From IMG/VR virus record IMGVR_UViG_3300048592_000600, positions 1 through 60,115 of that record: a stretch of DNA of 60,115 bases. One strand, written 5' to 3'. The notes below the pieces were generated by a model. The model searched no databases, had not been told where the DNA came from, and saw only the letters and a program-made list of their open reading frames with translations. Made by a program: the position numbers and the translations under genes. This document shows, in pieces, positions 16,586-25,400 of the stretch. Each line of letters begins with the position of its first letter. Within the stretch, counting starts at the first letter, position 1. The stretch comes from a virus.

Positions 16586-16938
16586 GCGACCGCGATCTGC
16601 CAAAGATCGACCGCGAATTTCGCAACCTCTTGCCAAAGCACAGCGGCGACGAAATCCTGCAGCTTGAGGCTAACTTGCTGGCTGACGGCGAGGCTATCTG
16701 CCCGATCGTTGTTTGGCAGGAGGCCAACATCGTCATCGACGGCGTGCAGCGTTATTTGATTTGCGCAAAATACAGCCTGCCATACCAGATTAAGTACAAG
16801 TCGTTCGCCAGCCGCGGGGCCGCGATCAGTTGGGCTATGATGCAGCAACTAGGCCGCCGAAACCTAACGCCGCAAGAACTGGGATACCTTGAATCTTCGG
16901 TCGGACCTCGCTCGGCCGGAATCTACAAACCGTCATAG
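16582..16938 (+). CDS. Short ParB/Sulfiredoxin-fold (ParB-like nuclease) protein
   Basis: The 118-residue protein reads as the N-terminal ParB/Srx fold: ILQLEANLLADG, then PIVVWQEANIVIDGVQRYLIC, where the GxxR-type box is GVQR. The segment GRRNLTPQELGYL follows, which in longer relatives leads into an HTH region. Here the protein stops about 15 residues later, so the DNA-binding half is missing. It may be a truncated remnant or a minimal form. Confidence 0.8.
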   Translation: MSDRDLPKIDREFRNLLPKHSGDEILQLEANLLADGEAICPIVVWQEANIVIDGVQRYLICAKYSLPYQIKYKSFASRGAAISWAMMQQLGRRNLTPQELGYLESSVGPRSAGIYKPS

Positions 16939-16945
16939 GAGTGTT

Positions 16946-17332
16946 ATGTACGAAGGTTCACTAGAAAGTCCGGTTGTGCAGCGGATCTTGAACGACCTCG
17001 CCATGAAGGCAAGCGCCAAGGTTGGGATTCTCGTGCGCGAGGGCGAAGTCACTGGCGCCGTGCGAGTCATGAATGACATTCACGACGAGTACAACGACAT
17101 CATCGACAGCGTGCGAATCGATCCGGCGCGACTTCCAGTGCAGTACGCGAACCTCGACGATCAATGCCGCGACCTTTTGTTGAACCTGGGGTATTTCACG
17201 ATGGGGGATTTGCTCAAGGATTGGCCTGTAGCGATTCTGTCAAAAGAGGGTATAGACGTCGGCTATCATCAGGCAATTCACGACGCGCTCGCGGAGTTGC
17301 GACTAACCGCGACCTGCCCCGAGGATCTTTAA
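16946..17332 (+). CDS. Unknown protein with weak alpha-CTD-like end
   Basis: The 128-residue protein has a helical N-terminal half and a C-terminal segment CRDLLLNLGYFTMGDLL (74-90). This segment matches, in spacing, the helix-turn of RNA polymerase alpha-CTD. The layout parallels the protein at 46196 (helical repair-like segment, then EEIGVFTVRDFL), so the two may be distant paralogs. Residues equivalent to the DNA-contacting Arg265 and Asn268 of E. coli alpha are Gln and Asp here, so DNA binding is doubtful. Confidence 0.72.
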   Translation: MYEGSLESPVVQRILNDLAMKASAKVGILVREGEVTGAVRVMNDIHDEYNDIIDSVRIDPARLPVQYANLDDQCRDLLLNLGYFTMGDLLKDWPVAILSKEGIDVGYHQAIHDALAELRLTATCPEDL

Positions 17333-17376
17333 GAGTTGCTAATCGGTTTGGAAATTTCTGGCACCGGCTGGGACAA

Positions 17377-17400
17377 TGACAATCAAGTTGAGGATTGTCA
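17377..17400 (+). terminator. Hairpin after the early block (weak terminator candidate)
   Basis: A perfect 8-bp stem, TGACAATC (17377-17384) with GATTGTCA (17393-17400), has an 8-base loop and is followed by ATTTCGTTT. The T-run is interrupted, so termination would be weak. It sits in one of the few gaps in the plus-strand series, just before the membrane/lysis zone. Confidence 0.4.
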
Positions 17401-17423
17401 ATTTCGTTTCCCTACGGTGATCT

Positions 17424-17780
17424 ATGCCAGCGTTTACCGCGTTTAATTCCGCCGTTCAAGGCGTGCTCGATCGGGCAAATTCTTTGGCCGGCAATTCCAC
17501 GCTCAGTTGGGTGGATTTTGGGCAACTGTACGACCAGTTGAAAATCGTTGCCGTCGAGGCAGCAAAGGATCTGGCTCTGCAAGGCTACCAAAAAAAGCAA
17601 TTTGTCCTCGACGCGCTCGACAAGTTTATCGACGCGTATCTGCCGTTGCCGGCATGGCTGTTCTTTCTCCGCAGCCCTGTGAAGAAAATCCTCTTGCAGC
17701 TTGCGGACGGCGCGATTGAGGCCCTGTACCAAAAGCTCATTAAACCAACCCCGACCCAAACCCCAGAGCCCACGACATGA
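17424..17780 (+). CDS. Small amphipathic/membrane protein, possible holin-like
   Basis: The 118-residue protein has long helices and one hydrophobic stretch (YLPLPAWLFFLRSP, about 72-85), followed by an amphipathic helix and a Pro/Thr tail. It is the first gene of the zone that leads to the cysteine peptidase, and it couples to the next gene by ATGA. The position suggests lysis, but the sequence does not prove a holin. Confidence 0.6.
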   Translation: MPAFTAFNSAVQGVLDRANSLAGNSTLSWVDFGQLYDQLKIVAVEAAKDLALQGYQKKQFVLDALDKFIDAYLPLPAWLFFLRSPVKKILLQLADGAIEALYQKLIKPTPTQTPEPTT

Positions 17781-18394
17781 ACCTGGAACCGATCTTTGCC
17801 TTGGCAATAGGCGCCATTGGCGTGCATCTGTATCAACGCCAAAAGAACAAACCAGCACCGGCAGTTCGATACGAAGCGCCGGAATTGAACCGTATTACGC
17901 CGCAAGCCGCCGCACCAGTGCCAGCCGCAGTGACGGACGGTGGTACGCTGCCATGGATTGCCGTCGCGGTCCTCGGTGTTTCGCTGTGGTATTCCATCAG
18001 CAATCAGCGCGATGCGCTGAACAAGCCCGAGAGCGTTGGCATTTTGGGCAAGGCGTTTTCAACCAACGACGATCGCGCTCAGGCGTCCCGGGATGCCAAG
18101 CGGTTCGGCAAGTTGTGCGCGTCCTTGGCCGATGACATCGAGGATGACGCCAAGCTGCAGTCGCCGTTTTTTAAGACTGGCGTGCAGTTGGATGAACTGC
18201 GCCGCCGAGCTCGCATCTACATGTTCCGCGGCACCAGCTTATCGGCTAAATATCCCGGGCTACCAGTTGCCGTCGATACGCTGCTCACCGCGCGCGTTGG
18301 AACTTCTGGCGGGCCGATCGACAACGAGCAGCGGCGCAAGTGGGTTGCTGCGTTTCGCGAGCTTGCTGCGGCCGGCGAGGAGGCGAGCAAGTAA
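17777..18394 (+). CDS. Two-segment membrane protein of the lysis zone
   Basis: The 205-residue protein has a hydrophobic N-terminus (LEPIFALAIGAIGVHLY) and a second segment (LPWIAVAVLGVSLWYSI, about 58-74) separated by a Pro/Ala linker. A soluble C-terminal domain of about 125 residues follows. It could be a holin-associated or envelope protein. Its stop shares one base with the next start. Confidence 0.7.
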   Translation: MNLEPIFALAIGAIGVHLYQRQKNKPAPAVRYEAPELNRITPQAAAPVPAAVTDGGTLPWIAVAVLGVSLWYSISNQRDALNKPESVGILGKAFSTNDDRAQASRDAKRFGKLCASLADDIEDDAKLQSPFFKTGVQLDELRRRARIYMFRGTSLSAKYPGLPVAVDTLLTARVGTSGGPIDNEQRRKWVAAFRELAAAGEEASK

Positions 18395-18732
18395 TGCCCA
18401 TCTTTGCTCACGCTCTGTTTGCGATCCTAACAATCAGCGTCAGCGTATGGAATTGGTGTGAACTGCAAGCGGCACGTCAGCAAATAGTTGCTTACGAGCA
18501 GGGCTTGCGGGAGTGGATGGACTCGCATTCGCAGTGGGTTGCCAAATGCGAGACGCTGGAAATCATCCAGCGCATCAGAGACAAGCAGTTGAGCGATGTC
18601 CGCAAGGATCGGTGGCAACTTTATCGCGTGACCTGTGGCATGTACGACGGATTCAAGGGGATCTGCAACAGCCACGGAGTCAAAACTTTAGTCCTAGCCG
18701 AAACCGGCGAAGTTATTGAGGTCAACGAATGA
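18394..18732 (+). CDS. N-terminally anchored coiled-coil protein, i-spanin candidate
   Basis: The 112-residue protein has an N-terminal signal anchor (FAHALFAILTISVSVW) and then a helical domain (QAARQQIVAYEQGLREWM). It ends in a small region with Cys, Gly and beta-type residues. This layout resembles Rz-type inner-membrane spanins and it lies right before the peptidase gene, with ATGA overlap. The assignment is inference from layout only. Confidence 0.6.
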   Translation: MPIFAHALFAILTISVSVWNWCELQAARQQIVAYEQGLREWMDSHSQWVAKCETLEIIQRIRDKQLSDVRKDRWQLYRVTCGMYDGFKGICNSHGVKTLVLAETGEVIEVNE

Positions 18733-19928
18733 ACAAGATCCTGTCAAACCTTGGCGGCAAAATAGCTTTGGCACTCCTGTTTGCCGGTGCTCTGTACGCT
18801 ACTTTCCTGTGGCAGCCAGCGCCGGCTCCCGCACCTGCCGAGCAAGCGGCCCCCGGCACGTTCGCCGAAACGCCTGAGCAAATCAAGGAGTTCGGCGGTA
18901 TCCGCGAGGATGGCGAAATCAAGTTCGGCTATACCCCTCGGCCGGCTGAGTCCAAGCAATTCGTCGCGTCCCTGGCGAAGCCGTTGCTCGCGCAAGCTGG
19001 CCCTGACGTTCTCGCCAAGGCGCAGAATCAAAAGCCGGTTCTCCTGTACCGCGCGCTCTACGAAGCGTTCGCTCATTTCAATGGTGGCGAGCAATGGCGC
19101 GTTGGCAAGCAAGGCATCGGCGACTGCGTTAGTTGGGGGTGGGCGCACGGAGCCGATACGCATCTTGCCGTCATGTGGAAGAATGGCGATACCGGCGAGT
19201 GGCGGCAAGCGGCTACGGAATCAATCTACGGTGGCTCGCGCGTCGAGGCCCGCGGCGTCAATCGCGGTGGCTACTCCGATGGCTCGTACGGCGCGGCTGC
19301 TGCTAAATGGGTCAGTAAATGGGGCGTGACGTTTCGCCAGCCTTATGACCGGTTCGACCTGACCAAGTACAGTGCGAGCCGCGCCAAAGAGTGGGGCAAC
19401 TTTGGCAACGGTGGTGAGGGCGACGGCGGCGCGTTCGACGAAACCGCCAAGAAGCATCCGATCAAGGGCGTGGTCCTGATCCGTAACTTCAAGGAAGCGG
19501 CTGCCGCGATTCAATCTGGATACCCGATCCCTGTTTGCTCAGGGCAGGGCTTTAGTAGCTCGCGTGACAAGGACGGCTTCTGCAATCCTCGCGGCAGTTG
19601 GGCGCATTGTATGTGCTTCATTGGCGTACGGTTTGATCGACCTGGGTTGTTGTGCCTGAATAGCTGGGGTACGTCTTGGGTGTCTGGGCCGAAGTTTCCT
19701 GACGATCAGCCTGACGGTTCATTCTGGGTCGATGAGGCAACCGTCAACTCCATGCTGCGCGGCGAAGATAGCTTCGCTGTCTCTGGCTATGAAGGGTTTC
19801 CGTATCGCGATTTGACGCACGGCGATTGGGTGCTGACCGATCCCGCTGATGTCGAGGTTTACCTTGCTCGTCTTGAGAGGCCATCGCGCCGTCGCGAGGC
19901 TCTTGCCAGCTACTCTATTTCCCCGTAG
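18729..19928 (+). CDS. Membrane-anchored papain-like (C1A) cysteine peptidase
   Basis: The 399-residue protein has an N-terminal hydrophobic anchor or signal (residues 9-28) and a Pro/Ala linker. A papain-fold domain follows, with the full catalytic set: Gln128 (KQGIGDC, oxyanion), Cys133 (GDCVSWGWAHG), His293 (SWAHCMCF) and Asn311 (LNSWGTSW). Papain enzymes cut peptide bonds. In this position, after membrane proteins and before further small membrane genes, it is the best candidate for the lysis enzyme, since no muramidase, amidase or NlpC/P60 gene is seen. It might cut peptidoglycan cross-bridges or a surface-protein layer. Confidence 0.88.
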   Translation: MNKILSNLGGKIALALLFAGALYATFLWQPAPAPAPAEQAAPGTFAETPEQIKEFGGIREDGEIKFGYTPRPAESKQFVASLAKPLLAQAGPDVLAKAQNQKPVLLYRALYEAFAHFNGGEQWRVGKQGIGDCVSWGWAHGADTHLAVMWKNGDTGEWRQAATESIYGGSRVEARGVNRGGYSDGSYGAAAAKWVSKWGVTFRQPYDRFDLTKYSASRAKEWGNFGNGGEGDGGAFDETAKKHPIKGVVLIRNFKEAAAAIQSGYPIPVCSGQGFSSSRDKDGFCNPRGSWAHCMCFIGVRFDRPGLLCLNSWGTSWVSGPKFPDDQPDGSFWVDEATVNSMLRGEDSFAVSGYEGFPYRDLTHGDWVLTDPADVEVYLARLERPSRRREALASYSISP

Positions 19929-19936
19929 GTGAAACG

Positions 19937-20224
19937 ATGAAGATCCGCGATTACTTGCTTGTGGGGCTTTTGATCTTTGCGACCGTTTGGTTCATGCAGC
20001 CAACCAGTCCAGGCGGTGCGATCGTCGAGCGGCCGTTCCTGGCTGGCGTGGTCAAGCTGGCCAAGCAAATCGGATGGTTCTTTTTGATCCTCGACGAACC
20101 TCCCGTCGATGACTACCCGCCAGAGCCGTACATGGACCTGCCGAGTGAATTGGCGAATGAGCCGCCTACATACTCGCCCGACATTAACGGCGTGGTCAAT
20201 CTCCGTCATGCGGAGGGATGGTGA
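19937..20224 (+). CDS. Small single-pass membrane protein
   Basis: The 95-residue protein has an N-terminal membrane segment (YLLVGLLIFATVWFM) and a second moderately hydrophobic stretch (KQIGWFFLILDEPP). A Pro/acid-rich tail follows. It directly follows the peptidase gene, so a role in lysis is possible. Confidence 0.65.
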   Translation: MKIRDYLLVGLLIFATVWFMQPTSPGGAIVERPFLAGVVKLAKQIGWFFLILDEPPVDDYPPEPYMDLPSELANEPPTYSPDINGVVNLRHAEGW

Positions 20225-20340
20225 TGCGAGACGTACTTCTCGGGCTCTGCACTGTTGGCTTAACTATTGCGGCGTGCGTTGCGCGTTCGTTTCTTGTTCC
20301 TCTCGATATGGGACCATGGGAAGATGATGACAATTATTAG
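20224..20340 (+). CDS. Tiny hydrophobic protein with lipobox-like site (o-spanin-like?)
   Basis: The 38-residue ORF starts on the last base of the previous stop codon. It has one hydrophobic N-terminal segment (VLLGLCTVGLTIAACVA), and IAAC looks like a lipoprotein box. After Cys18 about 20 residues remain, ending acidic (WEDDDNY). Its size and place near a possible i-spanin would suit a minimal outer-membrane spanin partner; this is speculative. Confidence 0.5.
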   Translation: MRDVLLGLCTVGLTIAACVARSFLVPLDMGPWEDDDNY

Positions 20341-20794
20341 CAAGTTCTGGCCGCTGTTGTTGGGCTTGGGGTTGTTCCTCTTGGCTGTGTCGATTCGCTC
20401 GCACATGGCATCGCGCATTGACTTTGATCAAGTGCAAGCCGATGCGGCCGTGATGTCGGCATCGGCGAGCCTGCACAGCGCAGAGAACAAGCCCGCGCCG
20501 ACTCCTGAGCCTGATGGACGTTCGCCGGTGCGCGTGGTGCCTAAGATCAATAATGCGATGTTTGAGCAAGCTGCGCCATCGAAAACGCCATCGGCCAAGG
20601 GAGCCGATCAGGCGATGACGATCGCCAAGCCCAAGATTGATCCTGCCAAGTACAGCGCGATGCCAGATTTTTCCGTGACGGCAAAACCAGTAACTAAGCC
20701 CCGGCCGGTTGTAGTCAAGAAACCAAGTCCCGGCGTTGCACCCTCTGCTCCAATCCCCACCCCTCGGGCGCGCCGGGGCTTGTTTTTTCGCTAA
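20324..20794 (+). CDS. Membrane-anchored Pro/Lys-rich protein
   Basis: The 156-residue protein starts with two Met codons inside the previous gene. It has one membrane segment (FWPLLLGLGLFLLAVSI, about 8-24). The rest is disordered, rich in Pro, Ala and Lys, with repeated KP/KPSP phrases (SVTAKPVTKPRPVVVKKPSP). Such tails can span the periplasm, as in TonB-like or envelope proteins. Function unknown. Confidence 0.65.
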   Translation: MMTIISKFWPLLLGLGLFLLAVSIRSHMASRIDFDQVQADAAVMSASASLHSAENKPAPTPEPDGRSPVRVVPKINNAMFEQAAPSKTPSAKGADQAMTIAKPKIDPAKYSAMPDFSVTAKPVTKPRPVVVKKPSPGVAPSAPIPTPRARRGLFFR

Positions 20795-20805
20795 GGAAGA
20801 AGGTT

Positions 20806-21900
20806 ATGTCCTACGATCTTTTGCTTGATCTGCCCGGGTTCGATGTTGCCACGTCTGGCCTGCGCATCACCGTCACCAACAACGCGGACGGGACGGCATC
20901 GGTCAACATTTTCGACAAAACACGCACCGAGGGCGAGTACCAGTATTTTGTCAACGATGTGCTGACTTGGACCGAGCCTTACAACGGCAGCTTTCCGGTT
21001 GTTCTCACGATCAATGATCCAAGTCAGGCCTACAGTTTCCGCGTTGAATACTACGACGATGGGCCAACGCTCGTTGAAACCTCGAACACGGTGAGCAAGG
21101 TAATTACCGGGGACACGGACGGCGCAGCGTTTGTCGCGTATCAAGAATCGCTTGGCTACACGTTCGGAGCGGGCGAGGCTGATGCTTGGCAAAACTGGTT
21201 TGCCGACAATCGCTCTGATGGGATTTTGTCGAAGATCGCCGAAGCCGCGTTTTTCATTTTCGGCAACAACAACTACAACCGGTCGTTGCTCATCAATCGT
21301 TCTGCCGGCTCGTTTCCCGCTGGCACAGCCACGGCATCGAGCGACCGCGTGACGTTTTCGAGCAGCGGCTATTTCTCGTTTGTTCGGACTCTTGCGGGGA
21401 TGGGTTTGACTTCGAGCGGACATGGCTCGTTTGTTATTTTCCCAACATCAATCAGTGACAACAGCGGTTCAGATATTGGCGCAGTTGGCGGCGGCGGCGA
21501 GACTCGTCAGGCTTGCCGCAACACCGGAACTTTAGGTTATTTCCGCATGGGCGGAACGACAGACGGCACAAATTCATTTGAGGCCGTAAATGTCACTTCC
21601 TACACGGCGGCGGGCATGTGGGTATCGTCTCGCTCGTCGTCTAGTGTGGCGGTCGTTAAATACTACGACTGGACCACGATTTCGACAGTCGCTAGTACAA
21701 GCGGTTTCAGTGGTACAACGTTTCCGACGAACACGCTCGCGCCCTATGTTGGCGGCGTGAACACAAGCGGATCGCTCACGCAACCTACAAACCGGCCATA
21801 CACTGGCGCAGGCCAAACGCTTGACCTGAGCAGCGCAGAAATTGACCTGCTCATGGTCAACACCGAAACACTCCTTGTAGCCTTGGGGAAAATCATATGA
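20806..21900 (+). CDS. Probable virion appendage / receptor-binding protein
   Basis: The 364-residue protein has an N-terminal beta-sandwich-like part (GLRITVTNNADGTASVNIFD, EYQYFVNDVLTW). A Gly/Ser/Thr/Asn-rich body follows, typical of tail fibre or adhesin domains (SSGYFSFVRTLAG, GGVNTSGSLTQ). It has no signal peptide. It is the second-last plus-strand gene before the minus-strand virion block. I call it a structural or adhesion protein on composition; a lysis-zone secreted protein is the alternative. Confidence 0.6.
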   Translation: MSYDLLLDLPGFDVATSGLRITVTNNADGTASVNIFDKTRTEGEYQYFVNDVLTWTEPYNGSFPVVLTINDPSQAYSFRVEYYDDGPTLVETSNTVSKVITGDTDGAAFVAYQESLGYTFGAGEADAWQNWFADNRSDGILSKIAEAAFFIFGNNNYNRSLLINRSAGSFPAGTATASSDRVTFSSSGYFSFVRTLAGMGLTSSGHGSFVIFPTSISDNSGSDIGAVGGGGETRQACRNTGTLGYFRMGGTTDGTNSFEAVNVTSYTAAGMWVSSRSSSSVAVVKYYDWTTISTVASTSGFSGTTFPTNTLAPYVGGVNTSGSLTQPTNRPYTGAGQTLDLSSAEIDLLMVNTETLLVALGKII

Positions 21901-22424
21901 CGAATCTTGAAAAATCCCGACTGCGCCGCGCGTCGAAACACCCGCCGCTTTTGCAAGCCAAGATCGACGAGGACCGCGAATTTGTCGCCGCCGTCGAAGC
22001 CCGCAAGGGCGAATTGCCGCAGCGCGACCTATTGGAACTGCGCGAACTGAAAGCGCAGATCGACGCCGCACGCGCGGAAAAGCAGACCGCGAAAGAGACG
22101 CTGATTGCCACGCGGGACACCGAGCAAGTTGCAAAGGCCACGCTACAGGCCCAGCTTGACGCGGCCACAACGAAAGCCGAGAAAGACCCGATCCGCGTGC
22201 AGATCGACGAGTGCAACGCGAAGCTCGAAGCCGCACGGCTCGACCTCGAAGAGGCGGACGCAACGCTCGACCAACTGCGCCAAGCCCGTGACGAGATTCT
22301 GTTCCAGGAGCGGCTGTCGAAGGACGAGCTTCTTGAAACCGACGCACCCGAAGTCAAACGCCGCAAGGATGCCCAAGAGGCTGATTGCGAGCATAAACGG
22401 AAGTGGTTGGCGAAGCATCGCTAG
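21897..22424 (+). CDS. Long coiled-coil protein
   Basis: The 175-residue protein is almost wholly coiled coil, rich in Glu, Lys, Ala and Arg with heptad spacing. It couples to the appendage gene by ATGA. Its stop codon overlaps tail-to-tail with the large minus-strand gene (CTAG at 22421-22424). It may be a chaperone or stalk partner of the upstream protein; inference from coupling only. Confidence 0.68.
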   Translation: MTNLEKSRLRRASKHPPLLQAKIDEDREFVAAVEARKGELPQRDLLELRELKAQIDAARAEKQTAKETLIATRDTEQVAKATLQAQLDAATTKAEKDPIRVQIDECNAKLEAARLDLEEADATLDQLRQARDEILFQERLSKDELLETDAPEVKRRKDAQEADCEHKRKWLAKHR

Positions 22425-25400
22425 GCTTTTGGTTGCGCAGCCTTGGCTCTCTTTTTGGCGCGCTCGCTCAGTTCCTTGAGCAACGCCTGAATCTGCATGG
22501 CGCGCTGCTGCTTCTCTGGCGGCAGTTTGGCCAGTTCCTCTTTTGAGATGAATACCTTCTCGTAAGCCTGCCCGCCCGTCTCGCGCAGAAGATCTTGCAA
22601 GTAGCCGCGGGCCATGGCTTCTTGCGTCTTGGCTGGCACGTCCGTGACCTTCACGCCGGTGAGCGTGTTCAATGCTTTGGCTCCAATGCCCTTGCGCGTG
22701 TCGGTCAACTGCTTGATCGTCGTGAGCGGCGTGGGCGCAATGTTCATCGCCAGCGTGTCAAGCCGCTGTGTTTGCCAAGGCTCGCCGCCAAAAATGTTCG
22801 ACTTGATGCGGCCGATCACGGGGTCCATGTCGCGCAGTTCGCGGTCTTGAAACAACGATCGACCGGTGGCTGTCTCGAGCGGAGCCTTGATGAGCGGATT
22901 GAGCATCCCGGTAAACTCCGCGCCTAAGCCCGGCCGGCCAACGAGCGAACCTGCCAGCGAGCCGAGCAGCGTCATGGAATCCTCGGGCATCAGGCCCAAA
23001 CCGGTGATGTACCGCGGGTCGCCTTGATCGTTCGTGCCATACGGAATCGCTGCCGTTTGGGCAATGTGCTCGGGCAGGATTTGACCCTCGCCTTGTAGTT
23101 CGGTGATCGTGCGCAGCGTCTTGCCGAGCGGGCCGCCAGGGTTTTGCGCAAGTTGCTTGACCGTGTAGGGAACCATACCTCTCGAGAAGCTCCAAAAGGG
23201 CATCGCTCGTCTCATGACAGATCGCTCGAACTGCGAGAGATTCCCGTAGTCAACGTGCATGTCCTTGATCTGCTGGGCCAGCGTTGCCGGGTCGATGCCC
23301 TTCGACAAGCCCTCAATCCACGCCGTCAACCGGTTCATGCCTTCGACGATGTGCGAGGCTTGTTCGTTGGCTTGACTGAGAAAGAACTTGGATTCCTCGC
23401 CGCGCAGGCCACGGCTGTTCAAGGGATTCATCGTCCCGCCCTTGCGGTTCTTCCACGCCTCTTTGCCGCGAGCATACAGCGATTTGATGGCCACCCGCGG
23501 ATCGAACGACGCGTTGGCCGGCACCGAGCCAGGGATTGCTCCGAGCACTTGATTATTCTGCACGCCAATGAGGTCGGCCGCTTGCCCGGCATACCTGGGA
23601 ATGACGTCGTGCTGAAACGCCAGATCAGCAACGAATTTGGTTGCTTCCTCATCGGTCCCCTGAAAACCCATGCGTTTTGCGAGCCCTGCGATGGTGTCGC
23701 CGTTCATCAGTTCGCGCGAGCCCTTGAGGCCGAACACGCTGAACAATCCGTTCTGGGCGTTTTGGATCTGCCCGCCCGCAAGGTTGCGCACATGGAACGC
23801 CGGCCGCATCAGGGCAAACGTCTTGAAGAACGTGGTGGACTTGTCGATCGCGTTCCAGAACGCCGAGATTTCCTGGGGCGTCTTGATCGTCTCGGTCAGC
23901 CGCGCCAGGTTCTCCACAACATCGCGCGGCACCGACCAGTTCTTTGCATCGCCCACGTCGCCCACAAGCTCGCCAATGTTCTTGAGAAACCCTTCGGTTG
24001 GCTTGTTGCCCGTGGCCATGCCCAGGGCCTCGGCTGCGTCAGCCAGCGACATAAGATCGCTGTTGGTCCCGGGCTGGCCTTTGATGAGATGCTGCGGCAG
24101 AGCCTCGATCTTGGCCTTGGCGTTGGCTGCGGACTTGCCCGCGCGAGACAGCCGTTGCCCGAGCATTTCCATCGGGTTGTTGGTGAAGAATCCCAGCGGT
24201 TCGCCCGTCTCTTGAAACCGTTGCAGGTACTTGTCGCCAACATCGGTTTGCAGCCAATCGACCAAGCGACCAGCGTTGGAACGGGCTTGCTCCATCTTGG
24301 CCAGGGAATCTTTCACCGCATCGGCCGTCGCGGGATTCTGGGCCAACTGCACCAGCGCGTCGTATTGCTGCCGATCAAAGCCCTGGTAATCGTAGTTGTC
24401 GAGCAAGAAATCCGCGGCTTGCTGGCGTGCTTGTTTGAGCGCGAATGTCTGGGCTGAGTCGGCGGTGCCTGCCCCCTTGAAGTCTTGCAGGTACTTTTGG
24501 TAGGCCGCGGGATCGGGCGGATAAATCTGCGTCAAGTCTTTGCTGACAAGATTGGGATCGAGCGTCATTCTGCTCAGGTCGGTCGTGAGGGCCCCGCGCA
24601 GAATCTCCTCGCGAGCGTTCTGCGAAGCGTTGCCGCTGCCGATCGCACCGTATCGATTCATGCGGTTGGTGTACTCGTCAGCCGATTCTCCGAGGTTCTG
24701 GGCCTGCCGAGCCATGTAGCCCAGTTCATCGCCCTTGAGCGTGCGCAGGGCCGTGCCAGCGTCCTTCTCGATGAGTTCCGAGTATGGCCCCATGAGGTCG
24801 GCGTAACGCTGGGCGAAGTCCATCGGGATTTCGAGGATGTTGCCACCGGCGCCGGGAGCGATGAGCGGCAACTGCGGGCCAGCGTTTGTGCCCCCCTTCT
24901 CCACGAAGTCCGAGAGCAAGTCTTGCAGCGGGATCGAAGTTTGCACTTCGGTCGGCATCGCTTCCCATTCGCGGATCAAATCGCCCAGCGGGCCGCGCGT
25001 GGCGGCTTGATACTCGAGCTCCTTGGCCGTGGCGTTCTGCGAGGTGATCTGGCCAACTGCATCTCGGAATCCGCGCGAGGACTTTTGGAACGCGGGCGCA
25101 AGGTAGTCGCGCACCGGGTTGACATCCCAGCGCCACGACGTCGGGTTGTAAACGGCATCGGTTGGCGGTGGCGTTACCGTGGCTGGCGGCACGACTGCGG
25201 GGCTGCCGAGTTGGCTGATGTCCGGCGCGCCGTCGAGTTCGGTCTTGAGGATGTTCGCGTTGCCGTAGTCCTGCGGTTTTGTTTGCCCCCAGCTTTCCGG
25301 CACCCAGCCGAGCCAGTTGCCATAACGGAACGTGTCGGCAAAGTTGTCGAGGCTCTTGGCCGCTTCGACGCCGCCTAGGTTAATGCCGCGCTCGCCCCAA

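Noticed and set aside
23144-24457. Plus-strand frame of 437 codons
   Set aside because: Antisense shadow of the 1215-residue virion protein.
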